NCBI GenBank assembly: GCA_900314875.1
Contig: OMWX01000003.1
Location: forward strand, 248,729-312,728
DNA length: 64,000 bases
DNA from: an uncultured Actinomycetes bacterium
GTDB taxonomy: Bacteria; Actinomycetota; Actinomycetes; Actinomycetales; Bifidobacteriaceae
Direction: 5' to 3'
Made by a program: the position numbers and the translations under genes. The stretch's first letter is position 1; the number at the start of each line of letters is the position of its first letter. The notes below the pieces were generated by a model, which saw only the letters and a program-made list of their open reading frames with translations, ran no database searches and was not told where the DNA came from. Positions 43,161 through 52,252 of the stretch are shown here, one piece after another.

Positions 43161-43430
43161 TCAGTGACGCAGTCCGAGACGCTCAATCAAAGAACGATAA
43201 CGACTAATATCGGTCTTCTTGAGGTACTCGAGCAGACGGCGGCGATCGCCGACCATCAGAAGCAGACCGCGACGCGAATGGTGGTCATGCTTATGCTCCT
43301 TGAGATGCTCGGTCAGGTCGTTGATGCGACGAGTGAGCAATGCTACCTGAACCTCCGGAGAACCGGTGTCACCTTCGTGGGTTGCATACTCGGCAACGAT
43401 AGCTTGCTTTTGTTCAGTTGTAAGTGCCAC
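43161..43430 (-). CDS. rpsO: 30S ribosomal protein S15
   Basis: 89 residues, a primary 16S rRNA binder. It begins [20 protein letters not shown], has [20 protein letters not shown] and [20 protein letters not shown], the S15 signature, and ends [13 protein letters not shown] lies before the ATG. rpsO followed by pnp is a common bacterial order, although a terminator lies between them here. Confidence 0.98.
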   Translation of the reverse strand: MALTTEQKQAIVAEYATHEGDTGSPEVQVALLTRRINDLTEHLKEHKHDHHSRRGLLLMVGDRRRLLEYLKKTDISRYRSLIERLGLRH

Positions 43431-43589
43431 AGTTCCTCCTCAAAATCCCCGGGCTGCGCGGTGTTCCATCCCTGTGATGAAACGCTCTTTATCCGCGGGC
43501 GAAATCACGCCGATAATCAAGTATAAAACACAGGGCGTACAAACCGGAAGATGCGTTGTTTCAGCAGATATTTAACGGCTGTTTTCAGA

Positions 43590-44033
43590 CTATTTCTGCT
43601 CTTTTTTCAGCTCGTCTCTTATCTGACGAAGCAGAACAAGCTGTTCTTCTTCGGGAGAAAGGCTTTCTTCGGCTTCAGCGTCAAACTCGCCCGACTTGCC
43701 GATTTTCTTTGCTGCCGCAGCGCTCATTTCGCGGAACTTGTTCATCGGGACGATTATCACAAAATAAACGGCGGCAGCCACAAGCAGGAAATTGACGACA
43801 GAATTAAGAATCGAACCGATTTCAAAAACGGTATAGCCGCCGGAAAAATTCTTAACCTTTATTCTCAAAACCTGCGACAGGTCTGTCTGACCGCAAATCA
43901 AAGCGATAAGCGGATTGATAAGATGACTGACAATCGAAGTGACAATCGAAGTCACTGCGGACCCCATTACGACACCGACAGCCATGTCAATCATGTTGCC
44001 GCGAGAAATAAATTCTTTAAAACCCTTTAACAT
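43590..44033 (-). CDS. mscL: Large-conductance mechanosensitive channel
   Basis: 147 residues. MLKGFKEFISRGNMIDMAVG is the family start, followed by TM1 (VVMGSAVTSIVTSIVSHLI), a periplasmic loop, TM2 (NSVVNFLLVAAAVYFVIIVP) and a charged C-terminal helix (EESLSPEEEQLVLLRQIRDEL). It opens to release osmolytes under hypo-osmotic shock. It is a stand-alone gene here. Confidence 0.97.
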   Translation of the reverse strand: MLKGFKEFISRGNMIDMAVGVVMGSAVTSIVTSIVSHLINPLIALICGQTDLSQVLRIKVKNFSGGYTVFEIGSILNSVVNFLLVAAAVYFVIIVPMNKFREMSAAAAKKIGKSGEFDAEAEESLSPEEEQLVLLRQIRDELKKEQK

Positions 44034-44251
44034 TTTCTAACCTTTCACGGTTTAACGCATTGAAACGTCGCTGATATCGATAAGCACAATTGTATCGCCG
44101 CACGACAAAAACCGGGACAAAAACAGAGAAATTCAGACGAAATTTTCGCAACGGACAAGATAACGGATGACAAATAACGGATGACATACCGGCATATCTC
44201 TGATGTCAGACAGACAGCCTGCCAAACCGCAGGCGTCCGTTTATCCGGCAG

Positions 44252-45001
44252 TCACAATATATTCGAAAAGCAAAGCAGCGCAAAAGTAATCGCTTCGACA
44301 GACAAAAATATAATCGATGTCATCCAGCTGCGGGTAAGAATGTTCAGCGGCGAGTCTTTTTTAACGAAAATCAGTGCCAAAACATACAGAATCGCGAACG
44401 CGAATACGGCAAAAATCGCGGCGGTTATCCCCCAATTCAGCGCGTTGACATATCTGTCATTTTCTCCGTAGACGACATTTGTCGAATACCAGAACTCGTT
44501 TTTCAGCATTCCAGCACCGGCAAAAAACTGTTCGCACGCAAGACAGGTTATGAACATGCTCGGCCAGAAATAGGAGCGCGGCTCGAGAATCATAATCCAC
44601 AGGCTCAGCAGCCCGGCGACAGTCACGCCCCACGAAACCAGCGCAATTCCGCGCGTGTCGAATCCGGAAAGAAAATTCCCGAGCCTGTCGCTGTGCGCAA
44701 TTCCGATCCAGCGTCCCAGACCGTATGGCAGCAGGGAAGCCAAAACAGATAAAACGATTATTATTCGCAGACGGTGAGGGTTGGAGCTTTTGCGTTTTAC
44801 GTCCGCATAAGAGATTTTGTCCGAGCCGGGCAGGTATTTGCTCATCTGCGCCACATTGCAGCGATTTTCGAGGGATCGCACAGTCTTGTCATCCGCCGCA
44901 GCCCCGGCAGTCTTGGCATCCTTGAAAGTCTCTGCGGTTTCGGCATTCGCTGCGTTTTCGATCGTATCTGTCTCAGTTTTTGCCGAATCATTCTTTTCCA
45001 T
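44252..45001 (-). CDS. Hypothetical membrane protein
   Basis: 249 residues from the ATG at 45001; GAAGGAG lies 11 nt upstream. A charged hydrophilic N-terminus of about 75 residues precedes four membrane segments, the first being RIIIVLSVLASLLPYGLGRW. Between segments 3 and 4 is a loop with VYGENDRYVNAL. No family is recognised. The neighbours mscL and tRNA-Gly give no hint of function. Confidence 0.7.
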   Translation of the reverse strand: MEKNDSAKTETDTIENAANAETAETFKDAKTAGAAADDKTVRSLENRCNVAQMSKYLPGSDKISYADVKRKSSNPHRLRIIIVLSVLASLLPYGLGRWIGIAHSDRLGNFLSGFDTRGIALVSWGVTVAGLLSLWIMILEPRSYFWPSMFITCLACEQFFAGAGMLKNEFWYSTNVVYGENDRYVNALNWGITAAIFAVFAFAILYVLALIFVKKDSPLNILTRSWMTSIIFLSVEAITFALLCFSNIL

Positions 45002-45168
45002 AACCGCTAAAGCTCCTTCAAACTGCATTCAGGCTCTGATTTCAGGCATGAAATTTTACTGTATAGGATTATTTTTTCGCTATGCGATATCTTCAAGGCT
45101 AAAAAATATCACATTCCGGCACAAAAGCATAAACAGAGAATGCCGAAAAATATCGCAACACGCGCGAC

Positions 45169-45196
45169 TTGCACTAATTTTCTGATTATGTATAAT
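45169..45196 (+). promoter_or_regulatory. tRNA-Gly promoter
   Basis: TTGCAC (45169-45174), 16-bp spacer, TATAAT (45191-45196). Transcription would start near 45203, 23 bp before the tRNA. Confidence 0.8.
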
Positions 45197-45225
45197 TATT
45201 TTTCGGACTTATAAAGTTCAAAACT

Positions 45226-45299
45226 GCGGGCGTAGCTCAATGGTAGAGCCTCAGTCTTCCAAACTGATTACGCGGGTTCGATTCCCGTCGCCCGCTCCA
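45226..45299 (+). tRNA. tRNA-Gly(TCC)
   Basis: 74 nt. The acceptor GCGGGCG/CGCCCGC is perfect, the anticodon TCC lies in CTTCCAA, and discriminator T is followed by an encoded CCA (45297-45299). Confidence 0.96.
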
Positions 45300-45307
45300 T
45301 TTAAAAT

Positions 45308-45344
45308 AAACTTGCAAACCGATCAGGGTTCGCAAGTTTTTTGT
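45308..45344 (+). terminator. Terminator of tRNA-Gly
   Basis: AACTTGCAAACC pairs imperfectly with GGTTCGCAAGTT, followed by TTTTTG. It lies 9 bp past the tRNA. Confidence 0.75.
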
Positions 45345-45412
45345 TTTTCAACCAGCTTGACGAATGACGGCTTACAAAGCGTATTCGACATGCAAAATCC
45401 GCCGCAGCAGCA

Positions 45413-45463
45413 AGCAAATCACAACAGCGAGCAAATCACGACAGCGAGCAGGTCGCGACAGGC
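45413..45463 (+). repeat. 17-bp tandem array, 3 units
   Basis: AGCAAATCACRACAGCG at 45413 and 45430, then the diverged AGCAGGTCGCGACAGGC at 45447. The period is not a multiple of three, as expected for a non-coding array. Confidence 0.75.
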
Positions 45464-45713
45464 AAATCAGATTCAGCAGACAAGTCAGTTGCAGCCGCAA
45501 ATCCGGGCGCGACAGAAATTTAATACATTAAAATCGGATACATCAGATAAAATTTATGATTGTTCTTGAATTTTTAAAAACATCCAAAGCAAGAAAACCA
45601 AATAAACGCAATAATCACATCAATCAGCAACACAGCACCAAACCACAGCGCCAAAACAAGCAGCACACAGCGACGACAAACACAGCAGAGACTAACACCA
45701 GCGAGGCGAAACA

Positions 45714-47609
45714 TTGCAGCCGGATTTAAAAGAATCAGCTTCGAGAAAATCGATATTAAGAAAATTTTGCGAGCGCCTCGAGGGAGCAGGCAGATATTTC
45801 GAAGGATTGAACGGAACAGTTTTTACGCTCTATGCGACATTCGTTTTCTCAGTCGATGCAATCGCGTCCGATTATTTTTCGCCGAAATTCATTCCGGCAG
45901 CAATTTTCTTTATCGCGACGACTGCGGCGGCTGTCTGCCCTGCAATCATAAGATTTTTCTCAAAAAACAGCATTGCAGAAAACAGCTTTGCAAAGAAAAA
46001 ACTTGCGAAAAACGGCATGAAAAAGCAGCTTGCAGCAACACGCAAACCGGCAAAACACGTATCGGACAAACAGCAAAAATCTTATTTTGCGTCAATGCGG
46101 ACGGACCGTCTGCCCGACAGTTTGCCAAACAGCTGGCTGCGCTGCAAGCCCGGACTCCGCCCCTGTCGATTGCTGCACTGTCCTGCTCGGTTCGCACTGT
46201 ACGCGATTGTTTTCGCGATTCTTCTGTTCTATTTTATTGCCTACTATCCCGGCAGTTTTTCCGATGATTCAATTAATCAGTACGAACAAGCCGAATCAAA
46301 CCGTTACAGCGACTGGCATCCCGCAATACACACGCTGCTGGCGTTCAAACTTCCGCTTGTTCTGTCGGCAGGCCGAGCGGATTCGATTGTTCTTTTTCAG
46401 ATTATCTGTTTTTCAGCCGCGCTCGGCTATGCGTTTAATGCAATTCTCAAGCATGCGGGCGCAAAATATGCTGCTGTTTCCGCAGGCTTTGTTCTGCTGA
46501 ATCCGCAAACAGGTTACATAATGCTGTTCCCATGGAAAGACAACGCTTTTGCGACGGGAGCCGTTCTGCTTTCCGCTTATTGCCTGCGAATCTTTTTTAC
46601 AAAAGGACAATGGCTTGAAAAAACTGCGAATGCTTCCGCGTTTGCCGTCGCTGCCTGTCTGACGACGCTTTTCAGGCATAATGCGATTCTTTTTACCGGT
46701 CCGCTTATTTTTGCGGTTATCTTCTGCATACTCAGAAATAATATGCTCACTTCTCCCCCGAAAGATGAGAAAGAGAGCAATGCCGGCAGCCGGCGAAAGA
46801 TTTGCGCGCTTAAAAACATCGCCGCCGGAAACATCGCAGTTAAAAACACTGCAATCATCTGCATAAGCATTTTCGCGATCTGCTTAAGCATTACAGGGCC
46901 GCTTTATTCCGCGCTGGGCGTTGAAAATCCGGGTCAGAGGCAAGTCGAAACTCTGGGACTGCCCATGAATGTTATAGGAGCTGCCGTCACATACACTCCG
47001 AATGCTCTGGACGAACAAACCCGAGAATTCGCTTACAAAGTCGCTCCCCGAGAGGTCTGGGAGGAAAAATATGTTTGCGGCTCGTATAATCCGGTCAAAT
47101 GGGACAGCAGGACAAATAATGACATCATCGAAGAATACGGCTCTCAGAGAGTTGTTTCCATGATGTTCCGCGCGATGAAATCTTCGAAAAAAGCGACGGC
47201 AAAAGCTCTGATCAAGCTTACGGAAGCTGCTTATACCGTTACAGACGATTATGACGATTTCATAAAACCGCATATAAGCAAAAACGATTTCGGACTGTCA
47301 CAAAAAAATACCGGCAAGGCAGCCGAGATTTGCGAGGGATACCGGAATTTTGTCAGGAAATACCTGTCGTACCCGTTCCTGCATTTGGGTTTTGCGCATA
47401 TGCTGCTTATCATCGCGGTTTTGTCGCGATGCAAGCTTGCCCGCGCGAAAGATTGGGAACGCATATTTTTCGTTCTGCCCGTTTTTGTTTACGATTTCGG
47501 AACGACTTTTCTGCTTACCGGAGTCGACGACGCTTCAAGATTTTTCTATTACGCATTCGCGATTTTGCCGATTCTGCTTATTTTCCCTTTTTCCGGCAGA
47601 AACGCATAA
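45714..47609 (+). CDS. DUF6020 polytopic membrane protein (GT-C-like)
   Basis: 631 residues from a TTG at 45714, with GAGG 7 nt upstream. About ten membrane helices; the first pair is at about 38-80 and the third near 162. The conserved loop YYPGSFSDDSINQYEQAESN followed by YSDWHPAIHTLL (about 185-215) is the DUF6020 hallmark and resembles the first extracytoplasmic loop of GT-C glycosyltransferases, where an Asp coordinates the lipid-linked sugar. A second conserved region is GLPMNVIGAA. It is probably involved in surface glycan assembly. It converges with the amylase gene, whose stop is 17 bp away. Confidence 0.8.
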   Translation: MQPDLKESASRKSILRKFCERLEGAGRYFEGLNGTVFTLYATFVFSVDAIASDYFSPKFIPAAIFFIATTAAAVCPAIIRFFSKNSIAENSFAKKKLAKNGMKKQLAATRKPAKHVSDKQQKSYFASMRTDRLPDSLPNSWLRCKPGLRPCRLLHCPARFALYAIVFAILLFYFIAYYPGSFSDDSINQYEQAESNRYSDWHPAIHTLLAFKLPLVLSAGRADSIVLFQIICFSAALGYAFNAILKHAGAKYAAVSAGFVLLNPQTGYIMLFPWKDNAFATGAVLLSAYCLRIFFTKGQWLEKTANASAFAVAACLTTLFRHNAILFTGPLIFAVIFCILRNNMLTSPPKDEKESNAGSRRKICALKNIAAGNIAVKNTAIICISIFAICLSITGPLYSALGVENPGQRQVETLGLPMNVIGAAVTYTPNALDEQTREFAYKVAPREVWEEKYVCGSYNPVKWDSRTNNDIIEEYGSQRVVSMMFRAMKSSKKATAKALIKLTEAAYTVTDDYDDFIKPHISKNDFGLSQKNTGKAAEICEGYRNFVRKYLSYPFLHLGFAHMLLIIAVLSRCKLARAKDWERIFFVLPVFVYDFGTTFLLTGVDDASRFFYYAFAILPILLIFPFSGRNA

Positions 47610-47626
47610 TCCCGCTTTATTCCCCC

Positions 47627-49534
47627 TCAGTTCCAATCTTTGGTTTTTCTTTTGCGGAAATAATATTCGCCTCCAGCAGCAGCAATAACTGCAACAGCCG
47701 CAACAGAACCGATCAGAATGCCTTTATTGCTTTTATTTTCGCCATTTACGCCGCTTTCGCCGCTCTCATTCGAAGCGGCAGACGAATCAGTTTGCGAAGC
47801 AGACGAATCGGAAGACTTGTTTTCCGAAGAATTGTCTTTCATCGAATCCGCGCTGAGCAGAACAGCAGATTGTGCCGGAACATCGGCCTGAAGTTTCCCG
47901 TCTTTGACTTTCAAAGTCGCAGAACAGTCGGATTTATTGTAAACATCGCAATATTCGCCGTCTTTAACCGAAACCGAAAAAGTTCCTTTATATGAAGCCG
48001 ACGAGTTGTTTATAACGACAAAACCTTTGTCTTCCCTGCCGAAAGCAATTGTATTGTCTGTGCCCTCCTGCCAGTTTGTCACTTTCGCGCCGGACGCATA
48101 ATTATGAAAAGCAATCATCGAGCGGACTGCCTGACTGCGCTGCTGACAATTCCAGTCGCCCGTTGAAGAAGCTTTGGCGGAACATGCTTTGTCAAAATCA
48201 ACGTCTTTCACGCGAGTGTCGCCCGCGCTGGCCGGACCGTTGTCTTTATCGCCGTCCTTAAAATAATAATCCGAAAGCAGGCGCACAGACCCGTAATTCC
48301 AGGCAAGCATGAATGTATTCGCCAAATCGTAGGCAGATCCGTCCTGCGGTTTTAATGTCGACCCGTTGCGCACTGTATCCCAATTCGCAACGAAAGCATT
48401 GGCTTTGTCCGAAGGAATAAGCATTTTCGAATCAATATTTTTTAACCCCGAAATTCTGCCTTTAAAAGCGGTTTTAAGCGTGTATCCGTAGCGAAATTCC
48501 GTAACCTGTCCCGTCTGATAATAATACGAGGGCGCAAGCTGTTCGGCTTCGCCGTCATTGTCGATAACTTCCTGAATCCACAAAATATCGTCAGCGTTTT
48601 TGCCGGTTTTTTTCGCCGCTGCTTCTTTAAGCGCAGACAAGTCCGAAGGGTCGATATGTTTGGCCGCGTCAATGCGGTATCCTTCAACCCCGTAACTGTC
48701 CAGTTTCGCCAGATAATCAGACTGCACGTCGCGCACATGCTCCGAACCGGTATTCAAATCCCACATGGAACTCAAGCGGCAGTTGCGCACATTGTAAGCG
48801 TCCTTGTAATTGGAAATATCCGAATCGCAGTCGTGATAATCGGCTTTAGTGAACGGAAATCCCGGATAATCGCCGTTTTTTGCGTCATATTCGGTTCCCG
48901 CAACTCCGGTCTGTCTGCCGGACGAACCGTCCTGACCCGTGGTCTGATTAAAAACAACATCGACGATTATGCCGACTCCGACTGCTTTGCAGCGAGAAAC
49001 CATGGATTTAAATTCATCTTCGCTCCCCAGCTTCGAATCAAGCTTATAACTTACCGGCTGATAACTTGTCCACCATTGAGTGCCTTTTATTGTCTCTTGC
49101 GCAGGGCTTGTTTCGACATACCTTATACCCTCCGGACCGTATGTTTTCTCGCATTCGTCGGCAATTGTGTTCCAAGACTGTTCAAACGCGATAATATCGA
49201 CCGAGCGCGGATTACCGGCCGAATCTTTCGCTTCAGGCGCAGTCTGCAGGGGAACAGCATTCGACGGCACGGGATTCGACATTGCAGCCGAGAAAAAAGC
49301 GCATATCGAAAGCATTATTGCAAGAATTGATTTTGCGGAAATTGATTTTGCAGGAATTGTTTTTGCAGGAATTGTTTTTGCAGGAATTGTTTTTGCGGAA
49401 ATTGATTTTTTTGCAGTCAGGATTATGCCGCTTCTCTTGCAGGACGCATTATTTGTGACGCATGTTTTGCCGCACGCATTATTCCCTGCTTTATTCCCTG
49501 CTTTGTCTGTGCTTCTGTGCGCAAAAACCGCCAT
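47627..49534 (-). CDS. Cell-surface alpha-amylase (GH13)
   Basis: 635 residues; GGGAG precedes the ATG. A long n-region with a 15-nt repeat array leads into an export signal at about 69-86 (SILAIMLSICAFFSAAMS). The GH13 barrel shows region I VDVVFNQTTG, region II GYRIDAAKH with nucleophile Asp289, region III WIQEV with acid/base Glu322 and region IV FVANWDTVR with Asp386. Region I has Gln197 where His is usual. A Ser/Asn linker and a C-terminal helix (about 608-626, GILIGSVAAVAVIAAAGG) with RKRKTK anchor it to the membrane without LPXTG. It supplies maltooligosaccharides, which suits malQ in the same window. Confidence 0.9.
   Translation of the reverse strand: MAVFAHRSTDKAGNKAGNNACGKTCVTNNASCKRSGIILTAKKSISAKTIPAKTIPAKTIPAKSISAKSILAIMLSICAFFSAAMSNPVPSNAVPLQTAPEAKDSAGNPRSVDIIAFEQSWNTIADECEKTYGPEGIRYVETSPAQETIKGTQWWTSYQPVSYKLDSKLGSEDEFKSMVSRCKAVGVGIIVDVVFNQTTGQDGSSGRQTGVAGTEYDAKNGDYPGFPFTKADYHDCDSDISNYKDAYNVRNCRLSSMWDLNTGSEHVRDVQSDYLAKLDSYGVEGYRIDAAKHIDPSDLSALKEAAAKKTGKNADDILWIQEVIDNDGEAEQLAPSYYYQTGQVTEFRYGYTLKTAFKGRISGLKNIDSKMLIPSDKANAFVANWDTVRNGSTLKPQDGSAYDLANTFMLAWNYGSVRLLSDYYFKDGDKDNGPASAGDTRVKDVDFDKACSAKASSTGDWNCQQRSQAVRSMIAFHNYASGAKVTNWQEGTDNTIAFGREDKGFVVINNSSASYKGTFSVSVKDGEYCDVYNKSDCSATLKVKDGKLQADVPAQSAVLLSADSMKDNSSENKSSDSSASQTDSSAASNESGESGVNGENKSNKGILIGSVAAVAVIAAAGGEYYFRKRKTKDWN
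49315..49404 (-). repeat. In-frame 15-nt array (6 units) before the amylase signal peptide
   Basis: Six units, CAATTYCYGCAAAAW-like on the minus strand, encode the repeated AKTIP/AKSIS segment at about residues 45-73. Two central units are identical. Confidence 0.9.
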
Positions 49535-49679
49535 GGTTCTCTCCCGTGTTTTGTTCGGCCGAATTTTTCGGCTGTCTTGAATCTTTCGGCTGTTTCGGCT
49601 GTCCTAACTGTTTCAGCTGCCGTTTGCAAATGATTATTACAAGTATATACGCTTTCTTAAGTTCCGCGAAATGCGATTA

Positions 49680-50603
49680 TTAGCGCTTAGAACGCGTAAG
49701 ATTCCAGCTTTTTCGATGATATTCGCAAGGACCGTATTTTGCTATGGCTTCCCTGTGCGCGGCAGAACCGTAACCCTTATTTTTCTGCCACTGATACGGC
49801 TCAAATCGAGGCGAACTGCCGGCAAGAGAGACCATATGCCTGTCTCGGGTGACTTTAGCGATTACCGAAGCCGAAGCGACCGAAGCGCATGTCATGTCGG
49901 CTTTAACGCGAGTATAAACGCGCACGGGGTAAGGCATTTCAGGAACGTCAAGCTGCATCTGAACAGGCGAAATATAATCAGTCGGACCGTCCAAAATAAC
50001 TGCAATTACAGGTTTTCGAACAAATATGACGACAGACTCGCCGGAATATGCAAATTCGCAGCAGCCGCCGGACTCGAAAACAAAACCCGGCGCAGGCAGC
50101 AGATTTTTTTCAATAAGAATTTTTTCCGCTTCCGCAATCGCGCGCAATGCGGCAAGTCCCATGCAATGAGATATTCCCATATTGTCTATTTCGCGATTAT
50201 CCGACTGACCGACCGCATATGCAGGGACGCGCTGCTTCAATATTTCAAACAGTTCCTCGCGCCTGCGTTCAGTCAAAAGCTTCGAATCGGCAATTCCTTC
50301 GGCAATTTTCTCTTTCGAAAAAATCATTTCTCGCCCAATCGCGCAAGCTCCCAGCATTACCGGTCCCGCAGGGCTTCCGCGCCCGACTTCATCCACGCCT
50401 ATTACGATATCTGCAGCCTGATCTGCGTTTATTGCGGCGGTTTCTGCCGCGCTTGCCGATTTGCCTTCCCGCGCGTCTGCCCGGCCAGATGCCAGCGCCC
50501 GCTCAAAAGACAAATCGGGCTCTGTTCTCTTTTTTCCGAAACCGCTTTTGCCAGGCTTATTTTCTGACCGCCTATTTCCGGGCTGTGTTTTTTCCGTTGT
50601 CAT
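49680..50603 (-). CDS. rnhB: Ribonuclease HII
   Basis: 307 residues from the ATG at 50603; a TTG eight codons earlier is an alternative and neither has a strong ribosome binding site. It removes RNA from RNA/DNA hybrids. The N-terminal 60 residues are charged and variable. The catalytic motif IGVDEVGRGSPAGPV (Asp71, Glu72) and ADSKLLTERRREELF are typical, and VKADMTCASVASASVIAKV holds the other carboxylates. It lies 45 bp after lepB, in the conserved rplS-lepB-rnhB order. Confidence 0.95.
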   Translation of the reverse strand: MTTEKTQPGNRRSENKPGKSGFGKKRTEPDLSFERALASGRADAREGKSASAAETAAINADQAADIVIGVDEVGRGSPAGPVMLGACAIGREMIFSKEKIAEGIADSKLLTERRREELFEILKQRVPAYAVGQSDNREIDNMGISHCMGLAALRAIAEAEKILIEKNLLPAPGFVFESGGCCEFAYSGESVVIFVRKPVIAVILDGPTDYISPVQMQLDVPEMPYPVRVYTRVKADMTCASVASASVIAKVTRDRHMVSLAGSSPRFEPYQWQKNKGYGSAAHREAIAKYGPCEYHRKSWNLTRSKR

Positions 50604-50648
50604 ATGATTGCGCACATTCGCCGGCAATTGTCTGCATTCCCGCTGATT

Positions 50649-51407
50649 TCAGACAGTGCGAGAAGGCACGTCTTTGAAAACTTCATGATGAGACGAAACA
50701 GTTTTCATCGAAGTAAGCGGCCAATAAACCGCAGCCGCGATGCCTTCGACATTCGCAATGGGAACCTGCCCTCCGTTGCTGTCATTGATATGATATCTGG
50801 AATCGGCCGAATTTGACCTGTTATCGCCCATAACAAACAGATTTCCTGCCGTGACAGTCACGGAAAAAGCTTTTTGAGACGGCGAAACCCCGGGTTTGAG
50901 ATACGCAGATTCGTCGATCGCCACGCCGTTTACTTTTATCGGACTTCCGTCTCCGTCGCACTCGACAGTATCTCCCGGAACTCCGATAATGCGTTTAATA
51001 AGAATCCCCGATTTCGCAGCCGAATTTTCTGAAGCAGCCGAAAGCCAATGCATGGGATCTTTGAAAACAATCACGTCTCCCCTGCTTACATGCCCCATTT
51101 TCGCCGGAATACGCCATGTCATAACGTTATTTCCGATTTTAAGAGTGTCTTCCATGGACGAAGAAGGAATCGTATAAATTCCGATAACAAAAATACGCAG
51201 CAGCGCAATGACAAGAACCGGAATACCAGCCCAAACAGCGTATTCTTTTATTGTTTCAACCATGGTTTTAGGCTCCTCCGACGGTCTTTTCTTTTCTCCG
51301 CCGGCATGACGCCCCTTATTTTTCCCGTCCGCAATTTTGGATACGGAAAGAACGGAAGCAGACTTTTTTGCAACAGTTTCGGTTTGAACTCTTCCTTCGC
51401 CGCTCAT
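50649..51407 (-). CDS. lepB: Signal peptidase I
   Basis: 252 residues. A charged cytoplasmic tail of about 50 residues is followed by one membrane anchor (about 58-78, VWAGIPVLVIALLRIFVIG). The Ser-Lys dyad is visible as Ser84 in IPSSSMEDTL and Lys138 in LIKRIIGVPGD. The family box E reads FVMGDNRSNSADSR. It cuts signal peptides of exported proteins, such as the amylase, RCC1 and Amidase_6 proteins in this window. Confidence 0.96.
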   Translation of the reverse strand: MSGEGRVQTETVAKKSASVLSVSKIADGKNKGRHAGGEKKRPSEEPKTMVETIKEYAVWAGIPVLVIALLRIFVIGIYTIPSSSMEDTLKIGNNVMTWRIPAKMGHVSRGDVIVFKDPMHWLSAASENSAAKSGILIKRIIGVPGDTVECDGDGSPIKVNGVAIDESAYLKPGVSPSQKAFSVTVTAGNLFVMGDNRSNSADSRYHINDSNGGQVPIANVEGIAAAVYWPLTSMKTVSSHHEVFKDVPSRTV

Positions 51408-51584
51408 TGCAATTCACGCTCCGTTTCTCAAATCAGTATCGCATCAAAATCCGTCCGGCCGCATGTTCCGCATAATGATTGCGACTGCTTTAAACCCGAC
51501 TTTTATAAGTATAAATATATCGGCAGAAAAAATTATATCCGGCAGACGGAAGCAAAAAACAATTGCCGTCGAACTTGCTGCCGA

Positions 51585-51616
51585 TAAAAGAAAACGCCCG
51601 AACGCACTGTCCGGGC
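51585..51616 (-). terminator. Rho-independent terminator of rplS
   Basis: On the minus strand GCCCGGAC (51616-51609), loop AGTGC, GTTCGGGC (51603-51596), then GTTTTCTTTT. It lies 31 bp past the rplS stop. Confidence 0.8.
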
Positions 51617-51647
51617 GCGAACTTCAAATTTGAATAATCCGCTTTTC

Positions 51648-52013
51648 TTACTTCTTTGCGGAATTGTCGCGACGCTCGACGATACGCGCAGCCTTTCCTG
51701 TCAGCTTGCGCAAATAGTAAAGCTTTGCGCGGCGAACGCGTCCGCGGCGCACCAGCTCTATCGCATCGATAGAGGGAGAATGCACAGGGAAACGGCGTTC
51801 CACGCCTACGCCGAAGCTGATCTTGCGAACAAGGAATGTTTCGCGAAGTCCTGCTCCCTGGCGTGCGATAACAACACCCTCAAAAGCCTGAATACGGGAG
51901 TTGTTGCCTTCCTGAATCTTTACTTTTACGCGAACGGTATCGCCGGGACGAAAATCCGGAATTGTTTCCGCGTCCTTAAGCTGCTTAGCTTCAAAAGCCT
52001 CAATTGCAGACAT
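51648..52013 (-). CDS. rplS: 50S ribosomal protein L19
   Basis: 121 residues from the ATG at 52013 (GGAGGAA 6 nt upstream). Signatures: [40 protein letters not shown] and [13 protein letters not shown]. It stabilises the 30S-50S bridge. It has its own promoter and a long leader, then lepB follows 240 bp downstream. Confidence 0.98.
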   Translation of the reverse strand: MSAIEAFEAKQLKDAETIPDFRPGDTVRVKVKIQEGNNSRIQAFEGVVIARQGAGLRETFLVRKISFGVGVERRFPVHSPSIDAIELVRRGRVRRAKLYYLRKLTGKAARIVERRDNSAKK

Positions 52014-52197
52014 ATTATTCCTCCGTCGCCGCCGCACGCCGACGACAAAACATGAAGTTTAAACGCATAAAGTTTAAAACTTCGCTTCTTTCCGAAAACG
52101 GGTTTGCCCGTCCGGGATGCCAATCCGTCTGCCGAAACAGACTGGACCGGAATGTGAAGCCCGCCCGCGCGGCAACAGACTTCACGGCATACAGCTT
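52014..52197 (-). promoter_or_regulatory. Long structured 5' leader of rplS
   Basis: About 185 nt of untranslated leader with several potential hairpins: GTGAAG...CTTCAC near 52180-52155; ACGGGCAAACCCGT followed by TTTC at about 52114-52098; and GAAGTTTTAAAC (52083-52072) with GTTTAAACTTC (52064-52054). It may be a regulatory r-protein leader; no match to a named class was recognised. Confidence 0.5.
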
Positions 52198-52202
52198 TTT
52201 CA

Positions 52203-52231
52203 AGATTACGCTGACTCGACGACAAAATCAA
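52203..52231 (-). promoter_or_regulatory. rplS promoter
   Basis: TTGATT (52231-52226), 17-bp spacer, TAATCT (52208-52203) on the minus strand. The predicted start is near 52197. Confidence 0.7.
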
Positions 52232-52252
52232 CAGCAGCGGTATTGCTTGCCG

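Larger units (their letters stand above)
45300..45713. other. Intergenic region, CAG/CAA-rich
   Basis: 414 bp between tRNA-Gly and the DUF6020 gene. It includes a 17-bp-period array at 45413-45463 and a broader CA-rich stretch up to 45700. A hairpin just after the tRNA (AACTTGCAAACC...GGTTCGCAAGTTTTTTG, 45308-45344) is a probable terminator. No gene is supported. Confidence 0.65.

Noticed and set aside
45240..45569. 109-codon open frame starting within tRNA-Gly
   Set aside because: It begins inside the tRNA and crosses its terminator and a 17-bp array; Gln-rich low complexity only.
49671..50567. 298-codon plus-strand open frame
   Set aside because: Antisense to rnhB, whose catalytic motif is clear on the other strand.
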